From Brevundimonas sp. Root1279 (GTDB taxonomy: Bacteria; Pseudomonadota; Alphaproteobacteria; Caulobacterales; Caulobacteraceae), in contig NZ_LMEB01000004.1 of assembly GCF_001425945.1 (NCBI RefSeq), forward strand, positions 1 through 64,000: DNA of 64,000 bases, read 5' to 3'. The stretch's first letter is position 1; each line of letters starts with the position of its first letter. Position numbers and translations under genes: made by a program. Below, one piece after another: positions 16,324-25,454 of the stretch. The notes under the pieces were generated by a model. It was not told where the DNA came from. It worked only from the letters and a program-made list of their open reading frames with translations, and did not search any database.

Positions 16324-17115
16324 ATGCGCATCCTGCTGACCAACGACGACGGCATCGAGGCCGAAGGCCTGGAGTGCCTGGAGCGGATCGCGCGGACCCT
16401 CTCGGACGATGTCTGGGTCTGTGCGCCCGCAGTCGAGCAGTCGGGCAAGGGGCGGGGCATCACCCTCACCGAGCCGCTGCGGGTCAACCGCTTGGGCGAG
16501 AAGCGGTTCGCGGTCACCGGCACGCCGACCGACTGCGTGGTGCTGGCGGTCAACGACCTGATGCCGGAGCGGCCGGACCTGGTGCTGTCGGGGGTCAATC
16601 GCGGACACAACGTCGGCGAGGACTGCTCTTACTCGGGCACGGTGGCCGGAGCCCTGCAGGGCATGGCCTTCGGCATCCGCTCCATCGCGCTGAGCCAGTC
16701 GCTGGAGCGCTTCCACGAGGAGGTGACGGCGCACTGGGAGACGGCTGAGACCTTCGGCCCGGCCATCATCTCGCGCCTGCTGGAGCGGCCGTGGGGCAAT
16801 GGCGTAGTGATGAACGTCAACTTCCCCAACCGTGCGCCGGACCAGGTCGAGGAGATCGAGGTCACCCGCCAGGGCTTCCGCGATATCGGCGAGATGCACG
16901 CAGTGCGGCGCACCGATCTGCGCGGCCGCGACTACTACTGGATGAGCTTCCGGGGGACGAAGCAGGTGCACCCGGAGGGCACCGACCTGCGCGCCATGGA
17001 CGACGGCAAGATCTCGGTCACGCCGCTGCATATCGACCTGACCCACATGCCCAGCGTAAACGACCTGAAGGGCGTGCTGGGCGGGGCGCCGCCCAAGGCG
17101 GTGGTGGGCGCATGA
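16324..17115 (+). CDS. surE: 5'/3'-nucleotidase SurE
   Basis: This 263-residue metal-dependent phosphatase acts on nucleoside monophosphates and is linked to stationary-phase survival. The N-terminus MRILLTNDDGIEAEGL carries the Asp-Asp metal ligands. SGVNRGHNVGEDCSYSGTV holds the conserved Asn and Ser of the active site. It overlaps pcm by four bases (ATGA). The order surE-pcm-nlpD is the same as in E. coli, where rpoS follows. Confidence 0.96.
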   Translation: MRILLTNDDGIEAEGLECLERIARTLSDDVWVCAPAVEQSGKGRGITLTEPLRVNRLGEKRFAVTGTPTDCVVLAVNDLMPERPDLVLSGVNRGHNVGEDCSYSGTVAGALQGMAFGIRSIALSQSLERFHEEVTAHWETAETFGPAIISRLLERPWGNGVVMNVNFPNRAPDQVEEIEVTRQGFRDIGEMHAVRRTDLRGRDYYWMSFRGTKQVHPEGTDLRAMDDGKISVTPLHIDLTHMPSVNDLKGVLGGAPPKAVVGA

Positions 17116-17756
17116 AGCTGAACGACGACAGGGCTGGACGGCTGATCCTGGGCCTGCGGCAGCAGGGGGTCACGGACCCGCGCGTGCTGAAGGCGATGGA
17201 ATCAATCGACCGCGCCGTCTTCGTGCACGAGAAGTTCCTCGACCAGGCCTGGGAGGACCAGGCCCTGCCGATCGACTGCGCCCAGACCATCAGCCAGCCC
17301 TACATCGTCGGCCTGATGACCCAGGCGCTGGAGGTGCAGCCGCGCCACCGGGTGCTCGAGATCGGCACCGGCAGCGGCTACCAGGCCGCGGTGCTGAGCC
17401 GGCTGGCGCGCTACGTCTATTCGATCGAGCGCTATCGCAGCCTGTTGGCCGAGGCCGAGAAGCGGCTGAAGACGCTGCAGATCGACAACATCATCACCCG
17501 CCACGGCGACGGCGGCCTGGGCTGGCCTGAGCAGGCTCCGTTCGATCGGATCATGGTCACGGCCGCCTCGCCCGGCGAGCCGACGGAGCTGCTGCACCAG
17601 CTGAAGCCCGGCGGCATCCTGGTCTGTCCGGTGGGCCGTAGTTCGGTTCAACGCCTGCACCGTTACGTCGGCCAGGAGGACGGCTCGTTCCGCCGCGAGA
17701 GCCTGGCCGAGGTGAGGTTCGTGCCGCTGGTCGAAGGAACGGCGAAGGAGGGGTGA
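17112..17756 (+). CDS. pcm: Protein-L-isoaspartate O-methyltransferase
   Basis: This 214-residue SAM-dependent enzyme methylates isoaspartyl residues so that damaged proteins can be repaired. The SAM-binding motif is VLEIGTGSGYQAAVLS, preceded by the substrate-site segment AQTISQPYIVGLMTQAL. The later motifs DRIMVTAASPGEP and LKPGGILVCPVG are in place. The start ATG overlaps the surE stop. Length is standard. Confidence 0.96.
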   Translation: MKLNDDRAGRLILGLRQQGVTDPRVLKAMESIDRAVFVHEKFLDQAWEDQALPIDCAQTISQPYIVGLMTQALEVQPRHRVLEIGTGSGYQAAVLSRLARYVYSIERYRSLLAEAEKRLKTLQIDNIITRHGDGGLGWPEQAPFDRIMVTAASPGEPTELLHQLKPGGILVCPVGRSSVQRLHRYVGQEDGSFRRESLAEVRFVPLVEGTAKEG

Positions 17757-17855
17757 TTGTCAGATCCGGAAGGGTCTCGTTAACCTTCCCGCCCAACTTT
17801 GGCGCGGATTTCCGGCTCAGTTAGGGTCGGGCTGAGTATGAGTCGGGAGCGGGCT

Positions 17856-19013
17856 ATGAATCGAGCGAAAGCGGGCGTTCGCGTCCTTGGACTGATGGCT
17901 GTGGCGAGCGCCGCGGCGGCCTGTTCGAGCTATCCGTCCGAGCCGCGCTATTCGATCTACGCAGATGCGGCGCCGGCCCCCATGCGCGCGCCGACCTATC
18001 CGACGACCGCGGCGCCCGCGCCCACCGGGGAAGGTGTGCGAGGCGCGACCAATCCAGCCAATGAAGCGCCTCTGCCCTCGGCGGCGCCGGTCGCCTCGAT
18101 CGAGGGCGGCAGCCTGGACGCGCCGGTGAGCAATCCCGGCCCGCAGCCCTATTCGTCCAGCCCGCCCACGACCGCCACCGCCTACCCGACAGCCGTTCCT
18201 GCCGCAGGTCCCGCGTCGGAGGGCTTCTCCAGCCCGCCGCCGCCCGCACGTAACGGCGCCTCCGCTGTCCCGGCGACTGCCGCGGCCGCCGGCGTGGCGT
18301 ATGAGATCCAGCCCGGTGACACGATTTCGGGCGTTGGCCGTCGCTTCCAGACTCCGATCCAGACGCTGATCGACCTCAACCAACTGGGTCCGCAAGCATC
18401 GGTCCGCCCGGGCCAACGCCTGCTGTTGCCCGCCAATGCGACCGATATCGGCGGCGACCCCTACGCCACCGGCCCGTCGCCGTTCGTCGAATACGCCGCC
18501 GAGGTCGCCCCACCGCCGCCGCCGCCGCCGCCGCCGCCGGTCGAGATGGCGCCGCCGCCGCCTCCCGCTCGACAACCAGTCGCCCCGCCGTCCAGCGCCT
18601 CGACGCCGGCGGCGACCGCGACGACCGTGGCCCTGGACTGGCCGGTGCGCGGTGACATCCTGCGCCGCTTCGGCCCAGTCGGCATGGGTGAGAAGAACAA
18701 TGGCGTGAATATCGGCGCCCCCGCCGGAGCCGAGGTGCGCGCCTCGGCCGGCGGCCGCGTCGGCTATGTCGGCGACGACCTGGCCGGGCAGGGGCTGACC
18801 GTGCTGCTGGTGCACCGCGACGGCTGGCGCTCGGTCTATGGCCACCTGGGTTCGACGACCGTCCGCGACGGAGACGAGGTCCAGCCCGGACAGCAGATCG
18901 GCACCGTCGGCACGACCGCGGGCGACGGTCGCCCGTCGATTCATTTCGAGACCTGGCGGATGTACCAGGACGAGCCGCGTGCGATCGATCCCCTGACCGT
19001 GTTGCCGCGCTGA
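17856..19013 (+). CDS. NlpD-like LysM/LytM lipoprotein, probably inactive as a peptidase
   Basis: This 385-residue protein begins with a signal and possible lipobox (ASAAAACSS). A proline/alanine-rich linker is followed by a LysM domain (about 148-192, YEIQPGDTISGVGRRFQTPI), a run of consecutive prolines (18509-18540) and a C-terminal M23/LytM domain (about 265-385). The zinc-ligand motifs are changed: the first reads NNGVNIGAPAG, with Asn for both His and Asp, and the second reads SIHFETW in place of HLHFE. This fits the NlpD/EnvC type, which activates cell-separation amidases rather than cutting peptidoglycan; amiC is at 46680. The ATG at 17856 follows gggag; a second ATG at 17838 is possible. 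Confidence 0.85.
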   Translation: MNRAKAGVRVLGLMAVASAAAACSSYPSEPRYSIYADAAPAPMRAPTYPTTAAPAPTGEGVRGATNPANEAPLPSAAPVASIEGGSLDAPVSNPGPQPYSSSPPTTATAYPTAVPAAGPASEGFSSPPPPARNGASAVPATAAAAGVAYEIQPGDTISGVGRRFQTPIQTLIDLNQLGPQASVRPGQRLLLPANATDIGGDPYATGPSPFVEYAAEVAPPPPPPPPPPVEMAPPPPPARQPVAPPSSASTPAATATTVALDWPVRGDILRRFGPVGMGEKNNGVNIGAPAGAEVRASAGGRVGYVGDDLAGQGLTVLLVHRDGWRSVYGHLGSTTVRDGDEVQPGQQIGTVGTTAGDGRPSIHFETWRMYQDEPRAIDPLTVLPR

Positions 19014-19045
19014 CGCACAGCGACGGTTTGGGGCCTCTCGCCGCG

Positions 19046-19074
19046 TTGCAATGTGTGACGGCGCACCCTAGGTT
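19046..19074 (+). promoter_or_regulatory. Possible promoter of yajC-secD-secF
   Basis: TTGCAA (19046-19051), a 15-base spacer and CCTAGGTT (19067-19074) approximate the housekeeping consensus in the gap between nlpD and yajC. The -10 has a C in place of the first G. Confidence 0.3.
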
Positions 19075-19135
19075 CCGCGCCTCATTTTAAGAGGGGCGGA
19101 GGCTTGGCCGGCGTCCCCGGTCGAGGGAAGACTTC

Positions 19136-19462
19136 ATGACGGGTTCCGAAGGCGGTTTCGCCGCTACGCTCATCCAGTTTGCGCCGTTCATCGTGCTGCT
19201 GTTCGTGGGCTACTTCCTGCTGATCCGTCCGCAGCAGAAGCAGATGAAGGCTCACCAGGCGATGGTCGCCGGCCTGAAGCGCAACGACACCGTGGTGCTG
19301 TCCAACGGCATGATCGGCAAGGTCACCCGCGTCGAGAACGACGAGGCCATGGTCGAGATCTCCCCGAGCGTGAACGTCCGCGTGGTCAAGTCTATGATCA
19401 CCCAGGTGCGCGACCGCACGGGTGTGGCCGCCAACGACACCAAGCAGATCGCCAAGTCCTGA
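19136..19462 (+). CDS. yajC: Preprotein translocase accessory subunit YajC
   Basis: This 108-residue inner-membrane protein is part of the SecDF-YajC complex. It has one transmembrane segment (about 12-30, IQFAPFIVLLFVGYFLLI) followed by the family signature RPQQKQMKAHQAMV and a small soluble domain (LKRNDTVVLSNGMIGKV). It is 31 bases upstream of secD in the usual order. Confidence 0.95.
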   Translation: MTGSEGGFAATLIQFAPFIVLLFVGYFLLIRPQQKQMKAHQAMVAGLKRNDTVVLSNGMIGKVTRVENDEAMVEISPSVNVRVVKSMITQVRDRTGVAANDTKQIAKS

Positions 19463-19493
19463 TCGGCCTCTCGAAAGGTTCGGGGAAGCCCGC

Positions 19494-21083
19494 ATGATCC
19501 ATCTGTCGCGCTGGAAGGTGATCCTTCTCGCCTTTTCGCTCGTGTTCGGCTTGCTGTTCGCATTCCCGAACGCGCTGTCGCCTGCCCAACGCGAGGCGCT
19601 GCCGGGCTGGGTGCCCAACAAGGCGGTGAACCTCGGCCTGGACCTGCAGGGCGGCTCGTACCTGCTGCTGGGCGTCGACGTGCCGGCGATGCGCGAGAAG
19701 CGCATGACCAACCTGGGCGAAGACGCCCGGGCGACGCTGGACGCTGTCGACATCACGCCGGTCAACATCGCGCGCGACGGGAACGGGGTGATCATCTCCC
19801 TGGCTGACCCGGCGCAGATGGAGGCTGCGGAGCGCGCCATGCGCGAACTCGTTCGGCCCGGCGCCGGCGGGATCGTCGACCGCAGCGTGCGCCGCCTGGG
19901 CGATGACCGCATCCGCTACGCCTACACCGACCAGGCCGTGGCCAGCATGGCCTCGGACGCGGTGAGCCAGTCGATCGAGGTCGTGCGCCGCCGTCTCGAT
20001 CCAGACGGCAACAAGGAAATCGCGATCACCCGCCAGGGCTCGGACCGTATCGTCATCCAGGCCCCGGGCCAGAGCGATCCCACTGAGCTGGAGCGCCTGA
20101 TCGGGCAGACCGCGCAGCTGACCTTCCAGCTGGTCGACGAGCAGAGCTCGGTCGAGGAGGCCATCGCCGGCTTCCCGCCGCCCGATGCCGTGCTTCTGGC
20201 CGACGAGAACGGCGTGCCGCTCCTGATCAAGAAGCGGGTGCTCGTCTCGGGTGAGAACCTGACCAACGCTTTCGTCACCCAGGACCAGAACAACCAGACC
20301 GCCATCGGCTTCCGATTCGACGGGGCCGGCTCAAGCCGCTTCGGGGAGGCGACCGCGGAAAACATCGGCCGCCGCTTCGCCATCATCCTCGACGGCAAGG
20401 TGATCTCGGCTCCGGTGATCCGCAGCGCCATCACCGGCGGCAACGGCATCATCGAGGGCAGCTACTCGATGCAGCAGGCGGGGGACATGGTGAAACTGCT
20501 GAACGGCGGCGCCTTGCCGGCTCCGTTGAAGGTCGAGGAGCGCCGCACTGTCGGCGCCGAACTGGGCGCGGACGCGGTCCAGAACGGCATGATCTCCGGC
20601 ATCATCGGCTTCATCATCATCGTCGTCTTCATGCTGCTGGCCTACGGGCTCCTGTTCGGCGGGATCTCGGTCATCGGCCTGGTGCTGAACGGTCTGCTGA
20701 TCATCGCCCTGATGAGCCTGACGCAGGCCACCCTGACCCTGCCGGGCATCGCAGGCCTGATCCTCACCTTCGCGGTGGCGGTCGACGCCAACGTGCTGAT
20801 CTATGAGCGGATGCGCGACGAGGCGCGGGCCGGGCGAAGCGTGATCGCGTCCCTGGACGCCGGCTTCTCGAAGGCCATGGCGACCATCATCGACGCCAAC
20901 CTGACCACCCTGGTCGCGGCGGGGATCATGTTCATCCTCGGTGCGGGCCCGGTGAAGGGCTTTGCATGGACGCTGGCGATCGGCGTGTTCACCTCGGTGC
21001 TGTCGGCGGTCCTGGTGGCCCAGGTCGGTCTGGCGCTTTGGCTGAAGGTCGCAAAACCCAAAAAACTGCCGATCGCGGAGTGA
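19494..21083 (+). CDS. secD: Protein translocase subunit SecD
   Basis: This 529-residue RND-family membrane protein uses the proton gradient to help pull proteins through SecYEG. It has an N-terminal membrane helix (about 7-24), a large periplasmic region starting at the signature NLGLDLQGGSYLL, then five C-terminal membrane helices with AVDANVLIYERMRDE in the conserved D4/D6 region. The ATG at 19494 opens the first membrane helix. The secF start codon overlaps its stop (TGATG). Confidence 0.96.
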   Translation: MIHLSRWKVILLAFSLVFGLLFAFPNALSPAQREALPGWVPNKAVNLGLDLQGGSYLLLGVDVPAMREKRMTNLGEDARATLDAVDITPVNIARDGNGVIISLADPAQMEAAERAMRELVRPGAGGIVDRSVRRLGDDRIRYAYTDQAVASMASDAVSQSIEVVRRRLDPDGNKEIAITRQGSDRIVIQAPGQSDPTELERLIGQTAQLTFQLVDEQSSVEEAIAGFPPPDAVLLADENGVPLLIKKRVLVSGENLTNAFVTQDQNNQTAIGFRFDGAGSSRFGEATAENIGRRFAIILDGKVISAPVIRSAITGGNGIIEGSYSMQQAGDMVKLLNGGALPAPLKVEERRTVGAELGADAVQNGMISGIIGFIIIVVFMLLAYGLLFGGISVIGLVLNGLLIIALMSLTQATLTLPGIAGLILTFAVAVDANVLIYERMRDEARAGRSVIASLDAGFSKAMATIIDANLTTLVAAGIMFILGAGPVKGFAWTLAIGVFTSVLSAVLVAQVGLALWLKVAKPKKLPIAE

Positions 21084-22051
21084 TGGCGATGCGTGGATGG
21101 CCCCTCATCAAGCTGCTTCCGCAGGTCACGAACTTCCGGTTCGTGCGTCTGGCGAAGTTCACCGCCCTCATCTCGGTCGTGCTCTGCGTCGCATCGCTCG
21201 TCGGCGTCTTCACGCCCGGGCTCAACATGGGCATCGACTTCCGCGGCGGCGCGACCATGGAAGTGATCCAGCCGGAGGGTCGCAAGCTCGATCTCGAGGC
21301 GATCCGTGAAGGCGTCGAAGGCCTCGACATCGGCGAGGTCGGCGTCCAGGAAGCCGGCGCCCCTGAACTGGCCATGGTCCGCTTCCAGATTCCGGAAGGT
21401 CGGCAACAGGCCGCCGTCGTGACCCAGATCCAGGAAGCCGTCACCGCCGCCGCCGGCCCGGTGCGCTTCTCGGCCCCCAGCATCGTCGGTTCGAAGGTGT
21501 CGGGCGAGCTGTTCAGCAAGGGCCTGTGGGCCCTGGCGTCGGCCATCGGCCTGATGTTCCTCTACATCTGGTTCCGCTTCGAGCCCCAGTTCGGCTTCGG
21601 CGCCGTGGCCGGCCTGCTGCACGACGTGATCCTGTGCTTCGGTTTGATCGTGGTCATGAAGCTGGAGTTCAACCTGAACATGGTCGCGGCGATTCTGACC
21701 GTGATCGGCTACTCGATGAACGACACCGTCGTCGTCTTCGACCGACTTCGTGAGAACCTGCGCAAGTACAAGTCCAAGCCGCTTAAGGAAGTGATCGACC
21801 TGTCGATCAACGAGACCCTCAGCCGGACCATCATCACCGGTCTGACCGCCGTCATGGTGCTGGCGGCCCTGGCCTTCTACGGCGGTCCGGCCCTGTTCGG
21901 CTTCTCGGTCATCCTGATGTTCGGCATCGTGGTCGGCACCTATTCGTCGATCTATGTGGGTGCGCCGATCATCCTGCTGTGGGGCGTCAAGCGCGGCGGT
22001 TCGACCGACGACGCCAAGCCGATCAAGCTGGGCATGGCCTCGCGGCCGTAA
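21083..22051 (+). CDS. secF: Protein translocase subunit SecF
   Basis: This 322-residue partner of SecD has six membrane helices and a periplasmic domain beginning GLNMGIDFRGGATMEV. The conserved motif GYSMNDTVVVFDRLREN lies between helices. The ATG at 21083 shares its A with the secD stop, giving tight coupling; MRGWPLIKLLP two codons on is also a possible start. A strong terminator follows. Confidence 0.96.
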   Translation: MAMRGWPLIKLLPQVTNFRFVRLAKFTALISVVLCVASLVGVFTPGLNMGIDFRGGATMEVIQPEGRKLDLEAIREGVEGLDIGEVGVQEAGAPELAMVRFQIPEGRQQAAVVTQIQEAVTAAAGPVRFSAPSIVGSKVSGELFSKGLWALASAIGLMFLYIWFRFEPQFGFGAVAGLLHDVILCFGLIVVMKLEFNLNMVAAILTVIGYSMNDTVVVFDRLRENLRKYKSKPLKEVIDLSINETLSRTIITGLTAVMVLAALAFYGGPALFGFSVILMFGIVVGTYSSIYVGAPIILLWGVKRGGSTDDAKPIKLGMASRP

Positions 22052-22071
22052 GCCTCGCATTCCGACGACGG

Positions 22072-22099
22072 AAAGGGCGGCCGAAGGGCCGCCCTTTTT
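22072..22099 (+). terminator. Rho-independent terminator after secF
   Basis: An 11-bp stem (22072-22082 with 22087-22097, aaagggcggcc and its complement) with loop gaag runs into TTTTT. Confidence 0.85.
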
Positions 22100-22187
22100 C
22101 GTTTCCGGCCCGAGGGATATGCTGACGCTTCAACGAATCGCGCGCGGTCCCGCCGCGCCGGCCGACGCGCCCGAGGAGGGGCGGACC

Positions 22188-22808
22188 ATGGGCAAGCTGC
22201 TTTCGAACTTCCGCAATACCTTCATCCTCAGCCTGGTGCTGGCGGGTGTGATGATCTTCGCCTTCGGCCGCATTGCGCCGGGCGGCTTTGACGCCGTCTT
22301 CTGGCAGGCCGTGTTCCGCTGGGTCCACGTGGGCGCTGGCATCCTGTGGATCGGCCTGCTGTACTATTTCAACTTCGTCCAGATCCGCGTCATGCCCTCG
22401 ATCCCGGCCGAGCTGAAGCCGGCGATCGGCAAGCACATCGCTCCGGAAGCCTTGTTCTGGTTCCGCTGGTCGGCGCTGGTGACCGTCCTGGCCGGCCTGA
22501 CCGTCGCCTTCCTGCGCGGCCACGCCTACGCCATGGAAGTCCTGAGCTTCGGCCTGGCCGGCGGCCTGGTGGACGGCGACCAGCAGTACATGCTGATGGG
22601 CACCGGCGTGTGGCTGGCCATCGTCATGTTCCTCAACGTCTGGGGCATCATCTGGCCGAACCAGAAGCGCGCTCTGGGCATCGTCGTTGTCGATGACGAC
22701 GCCAAGGCCAAGGCCGCCCGCGTCGCCATGTTGGCCAGCCGCACCAACCTGCTGCTGTCGCTGCCGATGCTGACGGCGATGGCCATGTACCAGACCCTGT
22801 TCAACTGA
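22188..22808 (+). CDS. PuuD-family (urate hydroxylase N-terminal-like) membrane protein
   Basis: This 206-residue protein is largely membrane-embedded, with five or so hydrophobic helices. It carries motifs of the Urate_ox_N/PuuD family: RWVHVGAGILWIGLLYYFNF, HIAPEALFWFRWSA and NVWGIIWPNQKRALG. Full PuuD has a further cytochrome c domain, which is missing here, so urate oxidation cannot be assumed. A good Shine-Dalgarno (gaggagggg) precedes the ATG at 22188. Hairpins lie before and after, so it is probably a single-gene unit. Confidence 0.8.
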   Translation: MGKLLSNFRNTFILSLVLAGVMIFAFGRIAPGGFDAVFWQAVFRWVHVGAGILWIGLLYYFNFVQIRVMPSIPAELKPAIGKHIAPEALFWFRWSALVTVLAGLTVAFLRGHAYAMEVLSFGLAGGLVDGDQQYMLMGTGVWLAIVMFLNVWGIIWPNQKRALGIVVVDDDAKAKAARVAMLASRTNLLLSLPMLTAMAMYQTLFN

Positions 22809-22831
22809 TCCGAACGTACGACTGAAGGCGG

Positions 22832-22862
22832 GGCCGGGAAGGGCGACCTTCCCGGCCTTCTG
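22832..22862 (+). terminator. Hairpin after the PuuD-like gene
   Basis: An 11-bp perfect stem (22832-22842 with 22847-22857, ggccgggaagg and its complement) closes on a GCGA tetraloop. It is followed by only a weak T-run (TTCT). Confidence 0.55.
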
Positions 22863-22877
22863 CATTATGGGGAGCCG

Positions 22878-23501
22878 ATGACCAGCCTCGACGACCAGGT
22901 TCGCGCCGCCGATCCCGACCGCTGGCTGTCCAGCCGGTTTGTCGCCGACCCGCAGGCGCGAGCGGACCTGATCGCCCTGTACGCCTTCGAGGCCGAGTTG
23001 CTGGCCATCCCGACGCGGGTGACCCAGCCCCTGCTGGCGGAGATGCGCTACGCCTGGTGGCGCGAGCAGATGGACGGGGTGTTCGCCGGCGTCGCGCGCA
23101 AGGGCCATCCGGTGCTGGAGGCCCTGACCGATCTCGTCGTCCGACGCGGGCTGGACCGAGCCCCGTTCGACGCCCTGATCGAGGCCCACATCGGCCGGGT
23201 GCATGGCGAGCCGCACGACCTGGACGCCTTCTACGTCGGCCCGATGCAGGCGGCCGTGCAGGTGCTGGCCGGGCCGGGGCATGAGGCGGCCGTGGCGGAG
23301 GCGGCGCGGGTCTGGGCCCTGGCGCAGACGGGGCGAGGCGACGAGGCGCTCACCCATCGCGCGCGCGCCAACCAGGCGCTGTCCGGTCTGCCGCCCGCGG
23401 CCTTCCCGGCGGTCGCCCATGCGACCTTGGCGAAGACTGATGCGCCGGAGCCGTTGAAGCGTTTGCGGCTGGTCTGGGCCGTCGTGCGCGGCCGGCTCTG
23501 A
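22878..23501 (+). CDS. Squalene/phytoene synthase family protein (NDUFAF6-like)
   Basis: This 207-residue protein matches the trans-isoprenyl diphosphate synthase fold of the squalene/phytoene synthase family: LIALYAFEAELLAIPTRVTQ, MRYAWWREQMDGV and the region around HPVLEALTDLV. The aspartate-rich motifs needed for prenyl-diphosphate binding are not evident. It is shorter than true synthases, resembling NDUFAF6-type proteins that help assemble complex I in mitochondria. The assignment to that role is inference; an NDUFA12 homologue is elsewhere in the window. It precedes the Atm1-like exporter. Confidence 0.75.
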   Translation: MTSLDDQVRAADPDRWLSSRFVADPQARADLIALYAFEAELLAIPTRVTQPLLAEMRYAWWREQMDGVFAGVARKGHPVLEALTDLVVRRGLDRAPFDALIEAHIGRVHGEPHDLDAFYVGPMQAAVQVLAGPGHEAAVAEAARVWALAQTGRGDEALTHRARANQALSGLPPAAFPAVAHATLAKTDAPEPLKRLRLVWAVVRGRL

Positions 23502-23549
23502 CCGACGTTCCGTCGAAGGCGCTTTGCGAAGGCGGGCGGGTCGCTCCAT

Positions 23550-25451
23550 ATGGCCCCCATGAGCATGCGCGGTGAACGGTCGGGACGTCGGGGAGATTCA
23601 GTCGCCAAGGCCGCGCAGGGCGCGCCGCCCGTCGAGGCGCCCAAGGGGCCGCCGACCGGGCAGGCGTTGATCGATTTGATGCAACTGGTGCGGCGCTCAA
23701 ACGCGCCGCAACTGCACCTTCGGCTGGTCGCTGCGATCGCAATGACGCTCGGCGGCAAGGCGCTGGGCGTGCTGGCTCCGCTGGTGCTCGGCGCAGCGGT
23801 CAACAAGCTGGCGGCGGGGCAGGGAGCTGCCGTGGGCATGGCGTGGGGATTCGCGGGGTTCGCGGTGGGCTGGGCCTTCATCCGCCTGTTGTCGGCGATC
23901 GCCCCCAACGCCTCGGACGTGGTGTTCGCGCCGGTGCGCTCGGCGGCGCAACGGACGGCGGCGACCGAGACCTTCGCCCACGCCCTGAGCCTGTCGCTCG
24001 ACTTCCACCAGACCAAGCGCTCGGGCGCCCTGTCGCGGACCATGGACCGCGGCTCGCGGGCGGTGGACTTCCTGATGCGCATCCTGGCCTTCAACCTGAT
24101 CCCGACCGGGGTCGAGCTGGTGCTGGCGGCCGGGGTGCTGGCGGGGGCCTATGACTGGCGCTTCGGGGCCGTGGCGGTGGCTGTGGTGGCGGTCTACGCC
24201 GTCTGCACCTTCGCCCTGTCCAACTGGCGGATCGAACACCGACGCGAGATGAACGCGGCCGACACCCAGGCCGCAGGCGTGTCAGTGGACGCCCTGCTGA
24301 ACTACGAGACGGTGAAGTCCTTCGGGGCCGAGGCGCGGGCGGCGCGCAGTTATGATGACGCGCTGGGCGACTACACGCGGGCCGCGCTGAAGGCGAACAG
24401 CTCGCTGGCGCTGCTGAACGTCGTCCAGGCCGTGATCATGAACCTCGGCCTGGGCGTCATGGCGGTCATGGCCGGCTTCGAGGCGGCGGCGGGGCGGATG
24501 GGCCCCGGCGACGTGACGGCGGCGGTGCTGATCATGATCTCGCTGTATGCGCCGCTGAACATCCTGGGCTTCGCCTATCGGGAAATCCGCCAGTCCTTCA
24601 TCGACATGGAGGAGATGCTGAAGGTGACGCGGCAGACCCCGCAGGTGGCGGATGCGCCCGACGCCAAGCCCCTGCCGAGGGCCGTGGACGCCCGCGGCGC
24701 CTCGATCGCCTTCGAGCACGTCGGCTTCCGGCACGACGCCCGCGCCAACGGGCTGGAGGACGTGACCTTCCACGCCGCGCCGGGAACGACGACGGCCTTG
24801 GTCGGGCCGTCGGGCTCGGGCAAGTCGACCATCGTCAAGCTGGCGCTGCGCCTGCTTGACCCGCAGGAGGGCGAAGTGCTTGTCGACGGGGCGGATGTGC
24901 GCGGCGTCACCCAGGAATCGCTGCGCGCGGCGGTGGCCCTGGTTCCGCAAGATGTGGCTCTGTTCAACGACACCATCCGGGCCAACATCGGCTTCGCCCG
25001 CCCGGACGCGGACGAGGCGGCGATCTGGGCCGCGGCCGACGCCGCCGAGCTGGACGAGTTCATCCGGGCCCTGCCCAATGGTCTCGATACGGTCGTCGGC
25101 GAGCGCGGGCTGAAGCTGTCGGGCGGCGAGCGCCAGCGGGTCGGCATCGCCCGAGCCCTGCTGGCCGATCCCTGCATCCTGATCCTTGACGAGGCGACCA
25201 GCGCGCTGGACAGCCGCACCGAGGCGGCGATCCAGAAGACCCTGCGACGGGCGCGGACGGGACGCACGACCCTGGTGGTAGCGCACCGTCTGTCGACCAT
25301 CGCCGACGCCGACCAGATCCTGGTGCTGAAGGCCGGTCGCATCGTCGAGCGGGGCGCCCACCATGAGCTGGTGGCGCGTCAGGGCGGGGAGTATGCGGCG
25401 CTGTGGCGCAAGCAGACGCGCGGGGCGCGAGCGGCGGCTCAGCTGGCCTGA
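23550..25451 (+). CDS. Atm1/HMT-type ABC exporter
   Basis: This 633-residue half-transporter fuses six membrane helices (about 50-340) to an ATPase domain (about 385-610). Walker A is GPSGSGKST, the signature LSGGERQR and Walker B LILDEATSALD; the H-loop is VVAHRLSTI. Sequence segments such as RTMDRGSRAVDFLMR and LLNYETVKSFGAE are typical of the Atm1 subfamily, which exports glutathione-linked sulfur or metal species. The start is at 23550, with two further in-frame ATGs within six codons. It ends three bases from a convergent gene. Confidence 0.92.
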   Translation: MAPMSMRGERSGRRGDSVAKAAQGAPPVEAPKGPPTGQALIDLMQLVRRSNAPQLHLRLVAAIAMTLGGKALGVLAPLVLGAAVNKLAAGQGAAVGMAWGFAGFAVGWAFIRLLSAIAPNASDVVFAPVRSAAQRTAATETFAHALSLSLDFHQTKRSGALSRTMDRGSRAVDFLMRILAFNLIPTGVELVLAAGVLAGAYDWRFGAVAVAVVAVYAVCTFALSNWRIEHRREMNAADTQAAGVSVDALLNYETVKSFGAEARAARSYDDALGDYTRAALKANSSLALLNVVQAVIMNLGLGVMAVMAGFEAAAGRMGPGDVTAAVLIMISLYAPLNILGFAYREIRQSFIDMEEMLKVTRQTPQVADAPDAKPLPRAVDARGASIAFEHVGFRHDARANGLEDVTFHAAPGTTTALVGPSGSGKSTIVKLALRLLDPQEGEVLVDGADVRGVTQESLRAAVALVPQDVALFNDTIRANIGFARPDADEAAIWAAADAAELDEFIRALPNGLDTVVGERGLKLSGGERQRVGIARALLADPCILILDEATSALDSRTEAAIQKTLRRARTGRTTLVVAHRLSTIADADQILVLKAGRIVERGAHHELVARQGGEYAALWRKQTRGARAAAQLA

Positions 25452-25454
25452 TCC

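Noticed and set aside
17799-17855. A longer N-terminus for the nlpD-like gene from a TTG at 17799
   Set aside because: It would place 19 extra residues before the signal peptide, and a good ribosome-binding site precedes 17856.
18509-18540. The poly-CCG run in the nlpD-like gene as a phase-variable tract
   Set aside because: It is a trinucleotide run coding for prolines, so length changes keep the frame; a normal linker explains it.
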